A DNA stretch of 64,000 nucleotides from Salvator merianae. Lineage: Eukaryota; Chordata; Lepidosauria; Squamata; Teiidae. Below the pieces are notes generated by a model. That model was not told where the DNA came from, ran no database searches, and was given only the letters and a program-made list of their open reading frames with translations. Shown piece after piece: positions 1 through 11,470 of the stretch. The stretch's first letter is position 1; each line of letters opens with the position of its first letter. A program made the translations under genes and the position numbers. Where the stretch lies: positions 1,513,216 through 1,577,215 of the forward strand of contig QVOM02000071.1 in assembly GCA_003586115.2 (NCBI GenBank), in the 5' to 3' direction.

Positions 1-235
1 TGATGTTGTCTTCTCCGTGATCAGTTTGAAGTGCTTCTTCCGTTGTATCCAGGAAGCTCTCCTTCTCCCTAATGAGCTTCAAAGTAGCCACTCTCTCCTC
101 AAGTTCTTGCACTTTCTCTTCCAGCAAAGACACGCGCTTGTATTTGCGGCAGGTGTAATCAGGGTCCCCCTCTGGTAGAAGTATCATCATATTATACTCC
201 TTGCAGCTAACCTCAAAGCTTCTCTCCTTCTCCAT
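1..235 (-). CDS. CR1 ORF1 N-terminus (partial, open to window edge)
   Basis: Starts with ATG at 235 and stays open for 78 codons to the edge. It begins MEKERSFEVSCKEYNMMILL, has a degenerate zinc-knuckle-like C..Y...C..Y pattern, then a Leu/Glu/Val coiled coil (SLLEEKVQELEERVATL). The same layout, with intact cysteines, is found in the ORF1 at 19748-20182. CR1 ORF1 proteins are RNA-binding/chaperone-type proteins with an esterase domain further on, which would be outside the window here. Confidence 0.6.
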   Translation of the reverse strand, partial: MEKERSFEVSCKEYNMMILLPEGDPDYTCRKYKRVSLLEEKVQELEERVATLKLIREKESFLDTTEEALQTDHGEDNI

Positions 236-840
236 GTTATCTAAAGCTGGTTTGTGTCCTCTTGTGAGATATGAAACAGTGTGGAGTACTTCCAATGTTG
301 TTTAACTAAAATTTAATCTTCCTTTTTTCGTTCAATTATTTAAATTGTCACCTTAGGATAATTATTTTACTTTATTAAATTTAGCAAACAAAGTGGCTAT
401 TTATTTAAATTATTTAGGTGTTTTAAATTATTTTTACTTTTCCTTACAATTTAAGTTCTTTTAGTTGATAGTTTTTGGAAACAAAAATCTAAATTAGTAT
501 TTTATAGTTTGACAGTATATATCATTAGCTGTTTTTATCAGCTGAAGGGAGTGGCCAAATATGCTAATCCCCTCGTTAGCACTTCTTGCTGAGCAACACT
601 GAATGCCCTTTGTTAGCTCCTGGAGGTCACCGCTAGGTCACCAACAACAGTAAGCGTCTCCTCCCTCAGACTATGTGCTCAGGCTAATTTAGGAAAACAA
701 AATGCCCACCTCCAGCAGCTACCCCAGACACAGCTAGTGCCCAACACCCTCTGCGAAACCCAGAGTATCCACTCCACAGACTTACCAGAGCCAAGTAGTT
801 TTTCTCCAAGTTCCTGGTCTCAGGAGAGCAGCCTTCCTCC
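1..840 (-). mobile_element. CR1 LINE, 5' end (5' UTR and start of ORF1)
   Basis: Antisense to LETM1 and running off the left edge. Bases 301-840 align closely with 20.2-20.77 kb (5' UTR of the full-length CR1), with shared blocks such as ctgaagggagtggccaa and ctcaggagagcagccttcct. Both copies stop matching after cttcctcc, which fixes the 5' end at 840. ORF1 begins at 235. The two copies differ by small indels and many substitutions, so they are separate insertions of one subfamily. Confidence 0.85.
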
Positions 841-914
841 GCTAAAGAACATGAAGATGAAGATGTATCATAGTTCAAGAATTTATTTTCATGTAGTTTT
901 ATTTTGTATTTCAG

Positions 915-1070
915 GAAGTTATCAAATCTGCAGTCAACCTTGATGCTCCAACTATGCATTCAAAAATGGCGCAGCTAACTATGAATGCTAAACAAGAATT
1001 GGTGGAAGTGGATTTAACCGTTCATTCAGAAACTTTGAAAGATACGGCACCAGTAATAAAAGGCATTCAG
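915..1070 (+). CDS. LETM1: LETM1 internal coding exon, 52 codons (first of five in window)
   Basis: Phase-0 exon between a tttcag acceptor and a gtgaat donor, open for exactly 52 codons. The first half is low in recognisable features. The last part contains SETLKDTAPV followed by IKGIQ, and the next exon continues with [10 protein letters not shown]. This junction matches the linker of vertebrate LETM1 as I know it and differs from the C-terminus of LETM2, which is why I choose LETM1. LETM1 is an inner-mitochondrial-membrane protein needed for K+/H+ or Ca2+/H+ exchange; this part should lie in the matrix, after the LETM ribosome-binding-like domain. The acceptor is only 74 bp downstream of the 5' end of an antisense CR1. 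Upstream exons lie outside the window. Confidence 0.85.
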
Positions 1071-2639
1071 GTGAATAGCTGATGGGGAGGGAACATAATG
1101 CTGCAAGCCACACGACTTCTTCTACATGAAACAGCAACAATAAGGTTCATCTCTAAATTAGTGTAATTATGAAAGTTTCAGTTCTTTAAAAAAAAAAAAA
1201 AGTAAACCGGAAAAATTATTTAGTATAATTCTTGAATATTCAATATTGAATATTCTTCTTGTGGCAGAGGGTCTTGTAGATGTTGCAGCCATCAGATGTT
1301 ACCAAACACCCAGAATGCATAGCTCTGCCATAACAGGAGCACATTACTATATACAAATGGACATGGATCCTATGAAATATAACTATAAGGTTTCAAATGC
1401 AGGGAATCTGACCAGAATCCTGGACCCTGTAGAAACCAGATTTCCTCTGCTTATCTCTTGAATAAGTTAACCTGGCTGCTGAGAGTCAGCTCAGGAAATT
1501 ATGCATTAATGGTTAACAAAAGATTGGGCAAGTATGTGGCCATCAAAACTAATCCATTGTTCAAGCCTACATCTTGAGAACTTCTCGTTAAGAATGCAAA
1601 CAGCACCATTTAAGCTCATCAGCTGGTGTAGTTGTCTGTCTATCTCTCTACGTGACCGAACACACATCTTTGCCCAACTAAAAGGAAGTTTGCTCCTTTT
1701 TCTACTTGGGAAAATAATATAAAAGTTCAGGTTTTCCTGTTATGAAGTTAGGAGAAGAAGAAACATTATGGAGCAGAGGAAGAAGAGAGCAGCAGCAGAA
1801 GAATGATGATCTATCTCAGCCCCATTTTTACTTGGCTGAGAGCTGCCTTTACTTCCCTCCTGAAATGGAGAGGGAACAGATTTTTATAAGGAACTGCTTG
1901 ATCCTAATGCTTGCAGTTTCCTTTATTTTTCCTGTTTGAGCTGATTTCAGTTACAGAGGGATTCCGTATCTCTTTCCATGCCCCTTGGCAAAAGAGCTGT
2001 TTTTGTTTCTAAAGGAGTAAGGGTTGTGGAGCCTCGTCCACATCCCATTCTCTGATTTTTAACCCATTTTGCCTGCAAGAGACCTATGCATCTTTCCCCA
2101 AAAAATCTTCTTTTTTGGCATGATGAAGATTTACCTGGAGAAGACTACAGATGGGTAAGATTTATCCCTTTAGTGCTAGGAACCTTTCTAGTCTCCATTG
2201 CTAGCTTCTCCCAGATACACACACACACACACACATACACACACACATACACTCCCTCTCTCTCTCTCTCTTTCTCTCTCTCTCCCCCCTCCCCCTTTTA
2301 CACACACTAAATAGGTCTCCTTACTTTAGTGTGGAGCCAAGCCTATTTCTTTTCTTTTCCAAATGCCAAACAACCTATCCTTCCTGTGAAACTAGCTGAT
2401 TCTAACAGATTACATGGTTTATTGCTATTTTTTCTTGGATTTCAATCTTTTTGCTGGGTTATAATAAAGATGCACCATTCTTTTTAAGGATTACCTCCTC
2501 TTTATTTGCATTTTCTATGTCAATTTAGCGTTATTAAAACCTGCCTGATATATCAATCCCTAAAAAGGTCTAATGCCTGGGTTAAAGCTAATTTCCCCAA
2601 AATATTTTCCCCAGAGCATGGCCTTTAACAATGTCAGTG
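1071..2639. other. Intronic sequence, no gene seen
   Basis: AT-rich intron between the first exon and the Bov-B insertion. Apart from a purine/pyrimidine microsatellite near 2.2 kb I recognise nothing. Short open frames here lack codon bias or family signatures. Confidence 0.5.
2217..2308. repeat. Compound microsatellite (CA)n then (TC)n
   Basis: Runs of ca with two ta interruptions, followed directly by a long tc/ct tract and a C-rich stretch, then a short (CA)n again. Confidence 0.95.
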
Positions 2640-4659
2640 AACTATGCCATGCAGGGTCTTCCAAGACAGACCGGTCATAGTGGAGTGCTCAGACCAGATG
2701 CTACCCACTGGAGGGGGAAACAGCAAACCACTCCAGTATTTTGCCTAGAAAACCCCATGGACATCACAAGCTAAACATTATTAACACCCTAAGATGAGTC
2801 CTTCAGGTTGGAAGGTGAAGAGCAGAGGCAAGTAGCTCCAGAAAGAGTGAAGCATCTGGGCTAAAATTGAAAGGACACTTAGCTGTGGATGTGTCTGGTA
2901 ATGAAAGGAAATTCTGATGCTTCAAACAACCATGTTGTTTAGAAATCTGGAATGTAAGATCTGTGAACCAAGATAAGCATTATGTGGTCAAACGTGACAT
3001 GTCAAGACTAAACATTAACATCTTGGGAGTCAGAAAATTAAAATGGACTGGAATGGGTGGATTTAATTCAGATGATTATTACATCTACTACTGTGAGCAA
3101 GAATTCCTCAGCAGCAATGGGATAGTCCTCATAATCAATAAAAGGTGAGAAAAGTAGCACTGGGTTATAGTCTGAAAATGACAGAATGATTTCTATATGA
3201 ATCCAAGGCTCAACATCACAGTAATCCAAGTTTACGCTACAACAACTGATGCCAAAGAGACTGATATTGACTAGTTCTGTGAAAACCTGCGACATCTTCT
3301 AGAGCTAATACCGGAAAAAGATGTAACTTTCATCATAGGGGATTGGAATGCTAAAGCAGGAAATCAAAAGATAAATGGAATAACAAGCAAGTTTGGCCTT
3401 GGAGTACAAAATGAAGCAGGGCAGAGACTAATAGAGTTTTGTCATGTTAAGTCACTAGTCATAACAAACACTGTTTTTCAACAGTGCAAAAGCTGGCTCT
3501 ACACATGAACTTCACCAAATGGTCAATCCCAAATCAGATTGATTATATACTTTGAAGCCACAAGTGGAGAAGCTCTATCCAAGCAAAAATAAAACCCAAA
3601 CCTGGAACTGACTACAGCTCTGATCATGAATTCCTTATTGCAAAATTCAGAAAACAATAGAATGGACAAGAGAAAATTGGAGATGTTAAGGGAACGTTTA
3701 ATGCAAAAGTGAGCGTGATGAAAGAGAAAAATGGTAGGGACCTAACAGAAGCAGAATAGATAAAGAAGTGCTGACGAGAATACACAGACGAGCTATATAA
3801 GAAAGATCTGAACATCGCTGATAACTGTAATGATGTGGTTACCAACCTAGAGGCAGACATTCTGGAGAGAGAAGTCAAGTGGGCCTTAGGAAGTATTGCT
3901 AACAACAAGGCTGATGGGGGTGATGGAACAATTTAATATCCTAAAAATGATGCTGTTAAAGTGCTGCACTCAGAATACCAGCAAATTTGGAAAACTCAGC
4001 AGTAGCCACTGGATTGGAAAACGTCAGTTTACATTCCAGTCCCAAAGAAGGGAAATGCCAAGGAATGTTCAAATTACCAAACAATTTCATATCCTAGCAA
4101 GGTAATCCTCAAGATCCTACAAACTAGCCTCAACAATATGTAAATCAAAAACTACCAGAAGTGCAAACTGGTTTTCAAAGAGGTAGAGAACTAGAGATCA
4201 GATCACCAACATTCACTGAATTATGGAGAAAGCAGGAGAGATTCAGAAAAACATGTACTTCATGGACTGTGTGCATCACAATAAATTGTTGCAAATTCTT
4301 AAAGAGATGGGAGTACCAAACCACCTTATTTGTCTCTTGAAGAATCTGTATGTGGGTCAAGAAGCAACAGTTAGAACCAAACATGGATCTACCGATTAGT
4401 TAAGACTGAGAAAGGAGTGCAAACAGGCTTATATTAGTATAGCAAGGGGGTCTAGTAGCATCTTAAAGACTAACAAAAAAAAAGTTGGTAGCATGAGCTT
4501 TCATAGACTAAGCTTATTTCATACTACAAAAGTTCATGCTGCCAACTTCTTTTTCTTTCTTAGTCTCTAAGGTGCTACTAGACCTCCTTTCTATACTTCT
4601 CCAGACTAACATGGCTACATGTTTGAATTCAGGCTTATATTGTCACCTTACAATCTTAT
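2640..4659 (+). mobile_element. Bov-B (RTE clade) LINE, 5' segment
   Basis: Starts with the characteristic Bov-B 5' region (atgccatgcagggtcttcca). From 2950 the + strand reads as a decayed Bov-B ORF: endonuclease blocks (RLNINILGVRKLKWTGMGG, FIIGDWNAKAG with the catalytic D and N, FGLGVQNEAGQRLIEF) and then the start of the reverse transcriptase. Stops and frameshifts are frequent. It is interrupted at 4436-4629 by a small foldback element, resumes for about 18 bp, and is cut by a CR1 at about 4660. The remainder is at 7.76-8.56 kb. Confidence 0.9.
4436..4629. mobile_element. Foldback/SINE-like insertion with 12-bp target duplication
   Basis: A 194-bp insertion in Bov-B flanked by perfect direct repeats caggcttatatt (4424-4435 and 4630-4641). 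The interior is a long imperfect palindrome: arm 4437-4508 pairs with 4519-4596, with ends gtctagtagcatcttaaaga and tctctaaggtgctactagac. Removing it and one repeat restores Bov-B sequence. The 12-bp duplication suggests LINE-mediated retroposition, although the palindrome looks MITE-like. Confidence 0.75.
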
Positions 4660-7600
4660 CATAGAATCATAGAGTTGGAAAGGACCTCCAGGATCATTGA
4701 GTCCAACACCCTGCTCAATGCAGGATTCACTAAACCATCCCAGACAGATGTCTGTTGAGCCTCTGCTTGAAGATCTCCAGCGAAGGAGTGCTCACCACCT
4801 CCAATGGCAACTTGTTTCATTGACTGATCACCCTTACTGTCAGAAAGTTTTTTCTAATATTTAGTCTGTATCTACTCCCATGAAGTCTCATCCTGTTGTT
4901 TATAGTCCTTCCTTCTTGCGTAAGTAAGAATAGGGTCAATTCCTATGCATTGTGACAGCCCTTCAGATATTTGAAAATAGCAATCATGTCTCCTCTCAGT
5001 CTTCTCTTCTGTAGGCTAAACATTCCTAGATCCTTTAACTGTTCCTTGTAGGACATGGTTTGCAGACCATTCACCATTTTGGTAGCCCTCCTCTGAACTT
5101 GCTCCAATTTGTCAATGTCTTTTTTAAATTGGGTTGCTCAGAACTGGACTCAGTACTCCAGATGAGGTCTGACCAAGGTAGAGAAGAGGGATAATTGCAT
5201 CTCCTGATCTAGACTCTATGCTCCTCTTCATACATCCCAGGATGGTGTTTGCCTTTTTTGCAGCTGCATCACACTGTTGACTCATGTTCAATCTGTGATC
5301 TACTAGTACACCCAGATCCTTTACAAATGTGCTGCTGCTCAGCAAGATTCCTCCCATTCTGTATTGGACTTTGTCATTTTTCTTACCCAGATGTAAAACT
5401 TTGCATTTCTTCCTGTTAAATGTCATTCTGTTAGTTTCAGCCCCCTATTCAAGCTTGTCTAGATCTTTTTTAATCTTCTCCTCCTCCTCTCTAGTGTTAG
5501 TAACTCCTCCTAGCTTTGTGTCATCTGCAAATTTGATCAGCATCCCCTCGACTCCCTCATCTAGATCATTTATAAAAATGTTGAACAGCACCAGGCCTAG
5601 GACAGTCTTGCGGGCACCCCACTCAAGACGTTCTTCCAGTTGGATGTGAAACCATTTATGACCACTCTTTGAGTACAATCACTAAGCCAGTTATGCATCC
5701 ACCTAACACTTGTCCTATCTATCCCATTTTTGATCAATTTTTCAATAAGTATGGTATGAGACATCTTATCAAATGCTTTGCTGAAGTCAAGATACATTAT
5801 GTCTATAGCATTTCTTTGATTGACCCATCCAATGATTTTGCCATAAAAGGAAATGAGATTAGTCTGGCATGACCTGTTTGTTACAAATCCTTGATGGCTC
5901 TGGTTAATTACTGTATTCCCATCCAAGTGCTCACCAATATGCTGTTTAATTATTTGTTCAAGGATCTTGCCTGGTATTGAAGTCAAGCTCACAGCCCTGT
6001 AGTTTCCTAGTTTGGCCTTCTTCCCCTTTTTGAAGATAGAGACAACATTTGCCTTTCTCCAATCTTCTTGAACTTCTCCTGTTTTCCAGGAGTTCTCAAA
6101 GATCACAGAGAGTGGTTCAGAATTATCTCTGCTAAATCTCTGCCTGGGCACCTGAATTCATTTAAGTTAGCTAAGTGTTCCCTCACCTTCTCCTTGTCCA
6201 TACAGAGCCTTGAATCTCTTATTCCCTCAACAGCACAGTGAAGGCAAGCTGATATTTCATTTCCTTTGTGAGAGAAAACAGAAACAAAATTGGAGTTCTG
6301 AAGTTCAGCCTTCTCAATATCATTTTTGACCAATTTGCCTTTCTCATTCTGTAAGGCTCTTATAGCTTTGTTGACTTTTCTTTTGCTTCTGACATACCCC
6401 CCCCCCATCCTTTTTTATTGATTTTGGCCTCTCTTTCAATCTGCATTTCATTGTCTGCTTTAGCCTTTCTGACACTTATCTTGCATACTGCATTATATTC
6501 TTTAGATGCTTCCCATTCTTTCAAAAATTGTTAAAGATTGTGCTTCCAGAATCTCCTTTCATAAAATTTCCCATCCTTCTTGGACATTTCTGTCCTTTGG
6601 GACATCAAGCCAATGGATTCTCCTTACCCTCCTTCTGAGTCCATCAGAATCTGATCTTCTGAAGTCCAACCTTGAAGTCTAAGTCTTCGCAGGTCTTCCT
6701 CCCTTTGCTATCCAAAATTTAATGATAGCATGCTCACTGCCTCCCAGGGCCCCAGTCACCCTTACTCTCTCAACCATTTCCTCCCTGTTGGTAAGAATCA
6801 GGTCCAAGATAGCAGATCCCCTTGTTCTTTCCTCCATTTTTGGCAGATAAAGTTATCTGCAAGAGTGGATAAGAATTTATTGGACCCCTGACTTTTGCCT
6901 GAGAGAGATTCCCAACAAATGTCTGGTTAGTTAAAATCTCCCATAATCACTATGTTGTGTCTTCATGAGAGGTTGGCCATTTTATGTAGAAAAAGTTCAT
7001 CCATATCTTCTGTTCGTCCAGGGGGTCTATAATAAACTCCTAGAATAGTATCCTTTGTGATGCTCTCTCCTTGTATTTTCACCCAAACGGTTTCTACAGG
7101 GTTTCTACACGGTTTCAGATAATCTTCCATTATCTGAAAGATGAATCTCTGCAGAGGTATATGCTTTCCTTACATACAATACAACGCCTCCCCCGCTTTT
7201 GTTAACCCTGTTTTTTAAAAATAAGTTGTAGCCTTCGAGCTCTGTGTTCCAATCATGTGTATCATCCCACCAAGTTTCAGTTATGGCTATGACATATTTA
7301 TTTTCCTGTCTAACGATTTCTAGTTTTCGTGGTTGTTTCCCATGCTCTTTACATTGGTATAGAAGCATCTTGGTCTGTGAGAAATATCTCCTACAGGCTT
7401 GACTCCTCTAGTTTCCTTCCAAGAATTTGTCTTTGTTCCTTCCTTCTACTTGTGGTAGCAAGATCATCTTCTGTATTCATTAGCTGTATGTTTTTCTCTG
7501 GCCTTTTACTTCCCTTCGCCTTTCACCGTAGTTTAAAGCTCTCTTGATGAGTGTAGTAAGTCTCCTGCCAAATATGTGCTTTCCTGTCTTTGTAAGATGC

Positions 7601-7740
7601 AGCCCATATCTTGCAAGGAGTCCATCATATAAGTAGCTCCATCCATGATCTAGAAATCCAAATCCTTGTCAATACCACCATCAGCATACCCAGTTGTTTA
7701 CCTCTAGAATCTTGCTCCATCTTCTTCCATGGCCATTCAC
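4660..7740 (-). mobile_element. CR1 LINE inserted in Bov-B, decayed
   Basis: The 3' end (left) has the classic CR1 terminus atagaatcatagagttggaa. Going right, the minus strand reads: thumb (GVLVDHRLNMSQQCDAAAKKA), the RT motif with FADDTKLGG near 5.52 kb, YLDFSKAFDK and NYRAVSLTSIPGKILE near 5.8-6.0 kb, a linker region, and endonuclease (VIAITETWWDDTHDW, GGGVVLYVRK) near 7.2 kb. Many stops and frameshifts. This subfamily differs from the one at 14.6-20.8 kb. The 5' end is uncertain by some tens of bases. Confidence 0.9.
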
Positions 7741-7754
7741 TGGGAGGACAGATG

Positions 7755-8563
7755 AGAAGACAACCTGTGCTCCCGTAATGAGGGACATTGGGCTGGATGA
7801 ATCAAAAAATGAAGTAAAAGCTGCCAGGAGAACTAACTTTAGATACACAAAGGATACCACTCTGATGGCAGAAAGTGAGGAGGAACTAAGAAGTCTTTTT
7901 GATGAGAGTGAAAGAAGAGTGCAAAAGCTGTCTTGAAGCTCAATATTAAAAAAAAAACTAAGACCATGGCATCCAGTCCCATTGCTCCTTATCAAATGAA
8001 GGAGGAAGAAATGGAAGCAGTGATACATTTGACTTTTCTAGGCTCAAAGATCACTGCAAATAATGATTGCAGCCACAGAATTAAAATATGCTTGTACCTT
8101 GGGAAGACAGCTGTGGCAAACCTAACCTGGGTAGCAAATTAAAAAGCAGAGACATCACCTTGCCAACAAAGATCCATATAGTCAAAGTTACCATCTTCCC
8201 AGTAGTAACATATGACTATGAGAGTTGGACCATAAGGAAGACTGAGTGCCAGAGAATCAAAAATTTTGAATTGTAATGCCAGGAAAAACTTCTGAAAATC
8301 CCTTGGACTGCAAGATCAGATCAATCAAACCCTGACTGGTCACTGGAAGGCTAAGTAGGAACTCTAATACTTTAGCAACAGGATTCACTGGAAAAGACCC
8401 TGATTCTGTGGGGATTGAAGTCAAAAGAAGAAGGGGATGACAGTTATGGAGGCAATGAACATGATTTTGGGCATACTTCAGGATACCGTGGAGGACAGAC
8501 AGGCCTGGCATGCAGTGGTTCATGGCGTCATAAACAACTGATTACAAAAGACTAAACAACAAC
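7755..8563 (+). mobile_element. Bov-B LINE, 3' segment (continues 2.64-4.66 kb)
   Basis: Resumes close to where the 5' segment stopped: RDIGLDESKNEVKAARRTNF, then DTTLMAESEEELRSL, LNIKKKTKTMASSPI, FLGSKITANNDCSHRIK and SRDITLPTKIHIVKV, all Bov-B RT C-terminal blocks. It ends with a typical Bov-B tail (acaactgattacaaaagact) near 8563. About 20 bp at the junction appear lost. Frameshifts near 7900 and 7935 show it is dead. Confidence 0.88.
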
Positions 8564-9984
8564 TTTTGTAGCTGCAGTAGTGTTAAGTAGCTCATTTAAA
8601 GGAAATTTCACTAATTTTCAGACATGACAATTCTTTTGCGTCTGTTACAGTTTAATGCACATGTGTATGGCGGAGAATAATGGCCAGTGAAGAATATTAG
8701 TGCCAAACTGGCCCCAGCTGGGAATGGCCTATTCAGAGAGTATAAAGCTTTGAAGTGTTATGATATATGCTTAAATTATTATATATGCGATCTGTGTAGC
8801 TGACGTACAGGGAATCTGGATCAAAAGAGGCGAGTGATCATTGAAACATGGAACTTTTATCTGAATTAGACCCCAACTCAGCTACAAAAGGAGGCCATGG
8901 AGTTACCCCACCGTCACCTTGATCTTCTAACTGTATACAGGACTCTCTGATGACGTCTGCTTCCTGCCAGAGAAATTGCTTTGTTTAGCTGATTTTGCTT
9001 AATCCCGTTCAGCCTGTAACAGGAAGACCCTCCCTGAGTGAGCAATGTCCATGCCCTCAAGTAAGACAGCTGCAAGATTAAAATGCAAATATGGGCACCG
9101 GAGTAGAATAGTTGATTTAATCACTGTGTCTTGTCTTGGAAAGCCTGAACGTATGCTAATCTTTTGCTTATCTGTTTCCTCCCAAACATCTAGCCTTACT
9201 TTCTTAGGGTACATTTAGAGAGTAGGTGCCTTCTTCCTCTGTGTGTGTGTGTGTGTGTGCACGCCCTTGCTAGAAGTTCCTGCTAGGGTTCACCATTGTG
9301 TCCTTGTTTCTGCCAAGGTCTAAGAACTGAACTTTGTGTGTTTGTTGTATGTGTAGGTTCTTGCTTCTATCTGGGCTAAGATTGTCACTGAACTAACTGC
9401 TAACCAAAGGAAAAGGTTTGGACTGCTTTGCTGCTGTTAAGGTTTGGGGCAGCCCAGCCTTGAACTATTGGGTACTACCAGGGGACAGTCAACTGGACTT
9501 TGCCTATTTAATGAGCTGTTCATGACATCTCGCATTGGCTTGTCCAAGGACTCATGCACAGCTGATGTTCCTACTCCCACCCCCCGCCTTTTCTGTACCA
9601 ACACTACCATACTGAGAAAGGTCTCTGGAGTGCTGAGAAGCTGAGAACTTTGATCGAATTGAGCCTCTCACCACCATGTTCTAGCTCAGTTCTCCATGAG
9701 AGTGTGTGCATGTGCATACTTCAGCAACGTTTTTTTTATCCCTGAAGTGTGAAGCCCATCCTTGATCAAGAGAAGTCCCTGAGAAAGTTATAATCCCTTC
9801 CACGCCTCTTTTTAAAACAGTTCCTGTTACCTGCCTTCATTTCATTCCTGAAACTAAATTACAGTTTGGCTCTGTAGTCACAAGGGTCCCACACTCGGAT
9901 GTAGCCCTGTAGTTGCTAAAACAGTCCCTGTGACCTGTGAACGGGCCCAGTCAGCAAGAATCCGTTTTACACCTGGGACTCTGC
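8564..9984. other. Unassigned intronic sequence with (TG)n at 9238-9259
   Basis: No gene or known repeat recognised. A short TG dinucleotide run is present. Parts may derive from an old LTR, but I cannot point to ends. Confidence 0.4.
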
Positions 9985-10964
9985 AGCCTATGTAGGTACC
10001 CAACCTGTTGCCTTGCCCTCTTTTGTCATCTGCACTGTAATGTCCCAGAGCAGAGAAACTAGAGGGGACAGGTTACTGGGAGCTAATATTACTGTGGTAA
10101 CGGTCAGGGGGAGGTATGGTGGTGGGAGGCAAAAGAGACAACATAGGAGAAGGAGTGTTAGATGTGTCAAAGCTATCACTCCTTCTGTTCTGCCTTCCAA
10201 CTGGCAGAATTTGGGGATTCCTGCCAACCAACCGACTGCTCTGACAGTGCTTCTTTTAAATGCCAGATCAATCCTAAAGAATACATCTATCATCGATGAT
10301 CTAATTCTGGATGAAGGGGCAGATTGGGCATGCATTACTGAGACCTGGGTGGATGAGATGGGCGGGCCTGGTCTCACCCAGCTCTGTCCCCCAGGCTACT
10401 CAGTGCAGCACTGTTCCAGATGAGTTGGGCAGGGAGGTGGTGTTGCTGTGGTCTGTAAGACTTCCATTCCACTTACCGGGAGGCCAGTCCACTCTGTATC
10501 TGGATGTGAGGGGCTGTTTCTGCTGTTGGGACAGAGAGACAGAATAGAGATTCTGTTTGTGAACCGTCCACCCTGCTGCCCTGCAGCCTCCCTATCTGAG
10601 CTGGCTGAGGTGGTCTCAGATGTGATGCTGGAGGCTCCTGGCACAGTCATGTTGGGGGATTTCAACATCCATGCTGAGACGAACCTCATTGGGCCAGCTC
10701 AGTTCTTCATGGCCTTCATGACAACCATGGGGCTGTCTCAGTATGTTACTGGTCCAACACATGCAGCAGGACACACCCTTGATTTGGTCTTTGCCACAGA
10801 GCGGAATGGTGATACTGGTACTGCTGGTACTGTCATAGATCATTTTTAGTGTTTTTAATCTGTTTTTATACTGTTTTAATTTGTATTTTTTTACATGTGT
10901 TGTGATCCACCCTGGGGCCTTCAGGTGTAGGGCAGGATAGAAATAAAAATAAATAAATAAATAA
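9985..10964 (+). mobile_element. L2 LINE, internally deleted (endonuclease joined to 3' tail)
   Basis: The + strand reads an L2 endonuclease from about 10.2 kb (LLLNARSILKN, ACITETWVDE, LCPPGYSVQ, RDRIEILFVNRPPCCP, MLGDFNIHAET, GPTHAAGHTLDLVFA). Directly after the start of the last endonuclease block at about 10845 comes the L2 3' end (gtgatccaccctggggcctt, then an aaataaataaata tail). The whole reverse transcriptase is missing, so this is a deletion derivative. Compare the intact 3' end of the L2 at 57.5 kb. Confidence 0.85.
10013..10849 (+). pseudogene. L2 ORF2 endonuclease domain remnant
   Basis: One continuous frame of 279 codons with a single internal TGA at 10421-10423 (after QHCSR; the frame continues VGQGGGVAVV). 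Apurinic-endonuclease-type motifs are in order: N in LLLNARS, E in ITETW, GGGVAVV, GDFNIH, and SDH-like VIDHF at the very end. No RT follows. Confidence 0.8.
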
Positions 10965-11229
10965 TGTCATCACCACTACTGCCTCTTCCAAATCCTTTGC
11001 AGCCTCTTGCTCCCATTCCTCATTTCTTCTTAATCCTGCATCCTCTCCAATACTCTGTTTCCCTCCTCTGACTCCTTTGCATCCTCTTAGTCCCATCCCT
11101 CCTTTCCTCCCCACCCCGGTCGCTCTAATTATAAGGATGACCTTGGGTTTGCCATTGCCCTCTATCTTGTTCCACCTAGGGAACCTAGCATTCCTGTGGG
11201 AGGAGGCTGCTCGGGAATGTGTGTTAACA

Positions 11230-11470
11230 GCTTTATGCCTCTGAGATAGTTGCAAGGACATGTAAAGAATCATGCAGGGGTTTCAGGTTTTGGCCCCAGA
11301 TAGGGAGGCACTACTTAAAGGATATAAAGGATTGTAGTTTTATTGTACACGTATGATTTATCAACCATCTTTTGTGCCTGCTTTTCAATAAAGTAGTTCA
11401 AGCTTTGATTATGTTCTGTGTGGATTCTAAGTGTCCAGGCCCTGTCTTTTTGACAATCTCCTGGGTCTTG
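11230..11470 (+). other. Possible solo LTR fragment (TATA and AATAAA pair)
   Basis: A tactt-aaggatataaagg TATA-like site near 11317 is followed about 70 bp later by AATAAA at 11387-11392 and a T/G-rich stretch, the spacing of an LTR U3-R-U5 border. I cannot define terminal TG/CA ends or a target duplication. Confidence 0.25.

Noticed and set aside
737..943. Plus-strand open frame overlapping the first exon acceptor
   Set aside because: It is mostly CR1 5' UTR in reverse and does not use the LETM1 frame.
2217..2308. CRISPR-like or coding repeat
   Set aside because: A simple dinucleotide microsatellite.
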